Below are positions 59,901 to 64,000 of a stretch of DNA of 64,000 nt, one piece after another. How positions within the stretch are numbered: the stretch's first letter is position 1; every line of letters starts with the position of its first letter. The translations under genes were made by a program, and so were the position numbers. The notes below the pieces were generated by a model. It was not told where the DNA came from. It ran no database searches and saw only the letters and a program-made list of their open reading frames with translations. Source of the DNA: Pseudanabaena mucicola str. Chao 1806 (GTDB lineage: Bacteria; Cyanobacteriota; Cyanobacteriia; Pseudanabaenales; Pseudanabaenaceae); the NCBI RefSeq assembly GCF_030323025.1, contig NZ_CP097329.1, forward strand, positions 1,457,001-1,521,000, in the 5' to 3' direction.

Positions 59901-62279
59901 AGAAGCAAATAAATCATCGGGATTATCAAAGGTGTTTGGTATGTCAGGAGTGTCCGACATGTCAGTTAATGAATGCTGTGTGTGAGATAGAGATGTTTTA
60001 GCAGAGACTTCAATAATTGTGCGATATGCATTTGACTTGTCAGCATCCAAGTTCGTTACTGAATACGGAGTATTCCGAATAAATTGATCTATACTATTTT
60101 TAACAGTTGGATCAGCACCTAAATCTGCATTAAGACGCTCTAGATCCGAACTTAGCTCATTAAATAAGGAATTCTCCCATTCAGGAAAATCAACCTTTCT
60201 GGCAGTTTTACTAGTTAATAATATTAAAGATTCTTCGGAGTCAGATACTTGGTCACTGAAGGGGTTCTGCAAAAACTGATCAGGTTCATTGCTGAAACTC
60301 TGATTTAGCATGTCAAGTTCTGGAATCTCATGGGGGATACCTTGACTATCTAGAGATGAGACTGCGCTATTGTTTAGGATTGTCAAGTCTGCGATAGGAT
60401 TGGTAGCCATAGATGGCTGAGTTGCCAATTTTGCCATGTCAAGAGCATCATCGCCTAGCCAAGATAATAAATCCTGATCAGCAGAAACTTCGGTGATGTT
60501 TGTCACCGAACTAGAGCGATCGCTGGACTCATCTAGCCATTGCGAAAGTTCAGCAGGTTGATCAATTTCTTGTTCCAATTCACTAGCTAATGATGATCTA
60601 TTTAATGCTTGCAAATCAATTTCATCAATTTCATCAATTGTTATTTCCCTATTGTCCAGTTGATTAAATTCTGCAAATTGGGTCTCAGCTTCCACATCAA
60701 AGTCGGGATTGATTTCTAGAGCAGCATCATCGAAAAATTTAGATTCAGATATTTGATTGGTTTCTGGGACCTCGAATAAAGCATCGGAGGATGCACCTAA
60801 AATAACCTCGATTTCCTTGATATCTGAATCACTGTCATCGGGAATATTAATGCTTTTATCAATTGCTATCTCGTTTTCAGTGGCAGTTTCTTGTGTCAAT
60901 ATAGAAGCATTAGGTTCTATATTGCTAATTTCAGGATGAATATCTTCATGAAATGCTTCGTCTTGAGAAAGAACTATATCCAGAGGAGATACTTCAACAA
61001 TTTGAGCTTCAACTGGCTCAACAATTGGTTCTCCAAACTCATTACCAGCTAGCAAGGCATTAATCAGATTTTCATCAACATCTTCGACAGCAGTTTCTAG
61101 GTACTGGGATGGAATATCATCTGGTAATTCAGGCAATACGGTCTTTGTTACAATCTGCTCAACTGGATTTTCTCGCTGTTGGTTAATCCGATCAACTAAG
61201 GCATTAATTAATGCTTCACCTTTTTGCTCTAAAGTCTCAATGTGACCAAGTTTGGATTCGATGGAGTTTTGATATTCTTGGATATCCTGCTCTAGCGATC
61301 GAAAGGTAGAGCTAAACATTTGATCTAGATGCAGTAAAAAGCGATCAGTTTGTTCTTGTACTTTATTGGCAAATTCTTGTTCGCGCTGGGAATCAAGGTC
61401 TGGTTTTGCAGCAGAGGGTAAGCTACCTAAATTATCCTGTAGAGTTTCTTGAATGGTTTGGGCTACGGTTTGGTTAACTGTTCCTGTTACGGTTTGTTGG
61501 ACTGTATCGGTAATTTGATCGCGAATTTGATCTTGTAAGTAGGTCTTTACCGATCGCAAAGAATGATCTAATGATTCCTGCTGTGATGCTTGAAATTCTT
61601 GAAACTTTTGCATCCAAGCTGCCCGATCAGATTCTAACTGCAAAATTTCTGCGCTTAACTTTTGCTTTTGCTGATTTAAGGTTATTAATTCCTGACTTAT
61701 TTGCGATCGCTGATGCGATTCCACTAGTTTATTTATACTTGCCGAAATTTCACCCACCATGAGGGCGCGTTCTACAGCAAAAGTTTGGCTAACAACTTGC
61801 TGCACAGACATCTGCACAGATTCTTTGACTACCTGCTGTAATGTCTGTTGAATTGCTTGCTGGAGTGCGGCAATCATGCGATCACTGACAAATGAATTGG
61901 ATTCAGGCGTACCATCCGTCATTGTGCTAGTCTCCTGTATCAAGTCAGATTCAGCACCAAATGAGTTGCTAACTACTGGGCTGACTAATAGGGCTGGTGA
62001 TATCTCTAGTTTATCTGTTCTAGTCGATTGAGGGTTAGATGTGGGGCTATCAATATCTATATGGCTATTTTGCAGGCGTGTGAACAATGCTTGGCATTGT
62101 TTGTCTAAGTTCTCTAGCTGTGAGTCATCGTTTAGACCCTCAAGATGCGATCGCAATTGCTTGAGCTGATCCCTTAGATGAATTGTATCTGAAGTTGCCT
62201 TTCTAGATACTGATCCTACAGGACGGCTCAGCAAAGTATTAATTTCATCGATCAAGTTACTAATCAGAACTTTTGACAT
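56940..62279 (-). CDS. Very large protein: coiled coil, acidic disordered region, C-terminal Hsp70/actin-like ATPase domain
   Basis: A 1779-residue single protein. Residues 1-330 are helical/coiled-coil (QQAIQQTLQQVVKESVQMSV, TVQQTVTGTVNQTVAQTIQE). Residues about 330-1200 are highly acidic, low-complexity and probably disordered. An Hsp70/actin-superfamily fold follows: WILGIDFGSTALRTSLLNA (phosphate-1 loop, about 1233), the VVFGYPANWSDTYVLNVRE helix, ITLLIDAGAVTTSLCLIKG (phosphate-2, about 1430), and QVLLLGNTMQSPSLSRWL (adenosine/connect loop, about 1600). Its closest recognisable unit is the ATPase core of DnaK; no substrate-binding domain follows. Function unknown; a scaffold or cytoskeletal ATPase is inferred. 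Confidence 0.8.
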   Translation of the reverse strand: MSKVLISNLIDEINTLLSRPVGSVSRKATSDTIHLRDQLKQLRSHLEGLNDDSQLENLDKQCQALFTRLQNSHIDIDSPTSNPQSTRTDKLEISPALLVSPVVSNSFGAESDLIQETSTMTDGTPESNSFVSDRMIAALQQAIQQTLQQVVKESVQMSVQQVVSQTFAVERALMVGEISASINKLVESHQRSQISQELITLNQQKQKLSAEILQLESDRAAWMQKFQEFQASQQESLDHSLRSVKTYLQDQIRDQITDTVQQTVTGTVNQTVAQTIQETLQDNLGSLPSAAKPDLDSQREQEFANKVQEQTDRFLLHLDQMFSSTFRSLEQDIQEYQNSIESKLGHIETLEQKGEALINALVDRINQQRENPVEQIVTKTVLPELPDDIPSQYLETAVEDVDENLINALLAGNEFGEPIVEPVEAQIVEVSPLDIVLSQDEAFHEDIHPEISNIEPNASILTQETATENEIAIDKSINIPDDSDSDIKEIEVILGASSDALFEVPETNQISESKFFDDAALEINPDFDVEAETQFAEFNQLDNREITIDEIDEIDLQALNRSSLASELEQEIDQPAELSQWLDESSDRSSSVTNITEVSADQDLLSWLGDDALDMAKLATQPSMATNPIADLTILNNSAVSSLDSQGIPHEIPELDMLNQSFSNEPDQFLQNPFSDQVSDSEESLILLTSKTARKVDFPEWENSLFNELSSDLERLNADLGADPTVKNSIDQFIRNTPYSVTNLDADKSNAYRTIIEVSAKTSLSHTQHSLTDMSDTPDIPNTFDNPDDLFASEALSNNLEDLPFNQLSEKTEIVVENELQSSPFGNDSSEIPEIFEDSETLFSETSEENPSQVEKISANDKDIDAIFADIIAETAAKYAPLHPFKSNDELDTLFQEVGQISQPESSDNFQTENDVAKGTQGFGNGNGDELDESGVDTILFGFDPTAEIEDIFINQFERSDIASSTKPSINKDDAIIKKLNETDTITQKQQDDDYVGIDLVPVSMQGAYGFAETIEPVEELNTILQSFAGTKTSDFMASSEETNFAVIEDIPTVLENPTGNLTLDDEWSAALEALEAKLNQPITYERSSAVGELSADEFFASLENNKLNIFANASDTSPLYPDWESTSSKGVSLEDLVIDIGRDSDDLLLNEFADTQDQVSENDWESLLHDLNAVNFREPLLDDRRKQLGLSSVAPIMDSLDNVLDIDSLVLESRSASLVPPPEEKEIYSLDDTWILGIDFGSTALRTSLLNANTGRVYTICLDDGDELPCRLVWTEDHSLDDPITKDIRVLPKKSQISDLENGEVAIAHFKQFLKLGLPYRGVSTWQPIIQWADHHQTNLRWLIAALKNLIEQTQNRANHPKLPDLGLILLKLRGVVFGYPANWSDTYVLNVREAILKSGLVAQAEQVMAVDQAIAPVLALIHEQKISQEITLLIDAGAVTTSLCLIKGSPDRKTSDRSKFHIRSLDYAGNSLSQDIIVQLFYPHWQLITNPNRHLCKFDHLTLPEVGTDYPQQRIALQQYLLTSHVGQQMLELADRVKAAFGQDLSVDSWHEDLLGQPIVVFRRELENLILQPFIQRLNRELNAIISNAGILGEDVRQVLLLGNTMQSPSLSRWLSQKLPNAQIDYLGVSIVANGLAVAPLYANLLDVARQQYSDYFLLQEICRLNLTQSINPNQLLKQLQMRGVNIKACRDRILSILQGDLPAGIFPWQEPEHGAVLEDPTLSSELFSGRLFELETDGTYEPNVTKFQQLRVYLQAIIGNMSQTLNEPLVFPEVKI

Positions 62280-62424
62280 AACGCCCCCTAGATGACCTCC
62301 TTAATGAGCTAAACTTTAAAGCCAAATTTGTTAGCAGACAATAGCACACATCTTTCCCAATTTTTTGCTAATATCTTGGCGATTTTTCTTTAAACTCTTT
62401 TGTGAGTTTCTGGCGAAGATAACT

Positions 62425-62841
62425 ATGAAAAACAACTCGCATGTTTCTCCGATTTTTCCTATGTTAAAGCACTTGCATCGAGTTACTAACCAGTTGCTGG
62501 TTTCTGCGATCGCCACTTTGTCAACGATGGCGATCGCTAGCAGTGCTGTGGCTGAAAGGCGTGAGGTCGATATTCGGATGCTCGTTAATCAAGATGAAGG
62601 TTTCGAGGTGATGACTCGTAAGGCTGAGATACTTGCGCGATCGGCTGCCCAACGCGCCTTTGATCGTGAAATCCTTGTATCTGATGTATCTGTAAAAGTG
62701 ACTGCTCAAGACCCATACCAAGATCAAGCCGCTATTATTTTGCAACTGATTGTTTCGCGAAATGAGTGGGTAAGTCGTCCTGATCCCAAAGTATGGGCAA
62801 CTTATTTCCCAATGGCAAAGACTCTAATTGGGATCAGATAA
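62425..62841 (+). CDS. Small secreted cyanobacterial protein of unknown function
   Basis: A 138-residue protein with a signal peptide (LLVSAIATLSTMAIASSAVA), then REVDIRMLVNQDEGFEVMTR, LARSAAQRAFDREILVSDVS and VKVTAQDPYQDQAAIILQLI. No domain is recognised; proteins like it recur in cyanobacteria. ATG 62425 is used; upstream in-frame ATG 62365 would add residues before the signal. It is divergent from the giant gene. Confidence 0.65.
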   Translation: MKNNSHVSPIFPMLKHLHRVTNQLLVSAIATLSTMAIASSAVAERREVDIRMLVNQDEGFEVMTRKAEILARSAAQRAFDREILVSDVSVKVTAQDPYQDQAAIILQLIVSRNEWVSRPDPKVWATYFPMAKTLIGIR

Positions 62842-62848
62842 TCAAATG

Positions 62849-62885
62849 AAAATAGGGGTAGTGCTATACACCACCCCTATTTTTA
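62849..62885. terminator. Terminator between the small secreted protein and the porin gene
   Basis: AAAATAGGGGTAGTG pairs with the CACCACCCCTATTTT side with one bulge, followed by TTTT and AAAA tails serving both converging genes. Confidence 0.8.
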
Positions 62886-62913
62886 AAAAGGGACGCAAAG
62901 AGTTCTTTTTAGA

Positions 62914-64000
62914 TTAGAACGAGAATACAGTTCTCAAAGTACCAACAAAAATGGTGCTTCCAGTTGCATTATTAGGATTGAAAATAAACTGAATGTCAGG
63001 AGTAATACGAATATTGTTCGATACTGGGAAGTTATAGAACAATTCCAAGTTGGTTTGAGTTGCGTTGCCAACATTGCTTTCAATGAAAGGCTGACCAACA
63101 GCAATACCTGCCAAAGCACCTTCCTTAAATAGGTCTGGGAAAGCAAAGCCAAACATCCAAGTTTGAGGACTTAAGCTAGTTGCTAATGGATTAGTGGCAT
63201 TGGTAAATCCGTTGGTAAATGTGTTTACTGAATTGATAGCAAGACCACGATTATCTAGGCTACCAAATCCATAGCGACCAAATAACGCTGCACCCTTAGC
63301 AAACTTCCACTCAACGTTTACACCACCAGTATTAATATTGGTGTTGTTTACTGCACCATTGGTGTAAAGCAACTTAATTGCGAAAGGCTTTTCACCCTCA
63401 GAATTTTTAGGTGCAAACTCTAGTTCAGCAGTTGCTTGATAAGTGTCACCAAATAAACCACGGTTAATGCCATTACTTGCGGCTGGAGTATTACCATACG
63501 CAGCTAGATAAAGCCCACGGAGACTGAAAGCGCTCTTGGCGATATTCCAATCAAATGCAGCGCCTGCTCCACCAGTTTGTCCATTGACTAAAATGTGGAG
63601 AGGATTATTGATGAAGAAAGTAGAACTAAAGTCGTAAGCTTCGTTATTGGCATAGGAGTTTACGTCAATGTGATCATATGCATGGAGCACAGGACCAAGA
63701 GATACACGAGCATCACCAATATTGAAGTCGTAGCGCAATTTGGCGAGTGCAAAAGTGTTGCCTGAGGTTAATCCTGCATAATCTTGACCGTAGGTTGCAA
63801 AGCCAATGTTACTAGAGTTAGGACCACCAACAGTTGTACCAGTGTTAGCTTGAGCACCTGACAAAGCGTTAAAGGCTGTTGGGATACTAGTACCACCATT
63901 ACCAACTTCTAGTCTTGTGAGTAACAAGTCGCTACCTGTAAAGCTAGTGTTGAGGTTGAGACGAACACGGCTAGTCACAAAAACATTAGTACTTGTAGGA
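62914..64000 (-). CDS. OprB-type porin, C-terminal part (cut by window edge)
   Basis: The visible 362 residues are the beta-barrel of a cyanobacterial SLH-OprB porin. Short amphipathic strands with aromatic belts alternate with Gly/Asn-rich loops (SRVRLNLNTSFTGSDLLL, SNIGFATYGQDYAGLTSG, GVNVEWKFAKGAALFGRYGF). The terminal strand ends TVFSF with the C-terminal Phe needed for BAM recognition. The N-terminal signal and SLH domain lie beyond 64000. It admits small solutes, perhaps iron or sugars, through the outer membrane. Confidence 0.88.
   Translation of the reverse strand, partial: PTSTNVFVTSRVRLNLNTSFTGSDLLLTRLEVGNGGTSIPTAFNALSGAQANTGTTVGGPNSSNIGFATYGQDYAGLTSGNTFALAKLRYDFNIGDARVSLGPVLHAYDHIDVNSYANNEAYDFSSTFFINNPLHILVNGQTGGAGAAFDWNIAKSAFSLRGLYLAAYGNTPAASNGINRGLFGDTYQATAELEFAPKNSEGEKPFAIKLLYTNGAVNNTNINTGGVNVEWKFAKGAALFGRYGFGSLDNRGLAINSVNTFTNGFTNATNPLATSLSPQTWMFGFAFPDLFKEGALAGIAVGQPFIESNVGNATQTNLELFYNFPVSNNIRITPDIQFIFNPNNATGSTIFVGTLRTVFSF

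Overview
The window looks like chromosome of a low-to-mid GC cyanobacterium, probably filamentous and Pseudanabaena-like (the genus is inference). Evidence: dense GCGATCGC (HIP1-type) octamers, a CrtR-type beta-carotene hydroxylase, a CcaA-type carbonic anhydrase, the cyanobacterial families DUF760 and DUF2811, and an OprB-type porin. Both edges cut genes: trpF on the left and a porin on the right.

Layout. 1-19.6 kb holds mostly housekeeping genes: trpF (partial), a GerMN protein, a GH3 glycosidase, a decayed DUF499 ATPase, thiO, a methyltransferase, crtR, DUF760, ssb, proB, a metallophosphoesterase, an HD phosphohydrolase, an Old Yellow Enzyme with a divergent ArsR regulator and a perfect 14-bp-arm palindrome between them, ccaA, a SIMPL protein, pyrB, a beta-helix protein and a methyltransferase. 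19.6-31.0 kb is an accessory island. It contains remnants of ISKra4-like, IS1634, IS4 and IS256 elements, one intact IS256 element, a GmrSD/DUF262-type restriction protein, a BrnT-BrnA toxin-antitoxin pair, gene fragments (cysteine desulfurase tail, retropepsin-like fragment) and a small ferredoxin. tyrA, rpmB and a compact unit encoding a 24-residue peptide sit inside it. 31-42 kb holds a pentapeptide-repeat membrane protein, mtfA, gyrA, an intronless tRNA-Leu(UAA), a probable reductive-type iron uptake cluster (multicopper oxidase, HhH lipoprotein, FTR1 permease), protoporphyrinogen oxidase and DUF2811. At 42.46-42.62 kb four TGTGGAAAA boxes lie beside an AT-rich tract, a candidate replication origin or DnaA-binding cluster. 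42.6-49.6 kb carries NfeD, an MCE/ABC lipid-transport pair and pstSCAB with a textbook Pho box. 49.9-57 kb is a cobalamin block: cobL, a B12 riboswitch with hupE, then cobW, cobG, cobH and cobI. 57-64 kb has a 1779-residue protein ending in an Hsp70/actin-like ATPase domain, a small secreted protein and the porin.

The most unusual content is the set of short hairpin repeats. One 81-bp family has two copies with clear 8-bp target duplications, and one of these is split by a second, 150-bp element with its own 7-bp duplication. A ~104-bp TAAGTAGCT family has five full copies whose hairpin arms differ but stay complementary. A copy of the core of the 150-bp element is embedded in frame inside cobG. 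No CRISPR array and no rRNA genes were seen.
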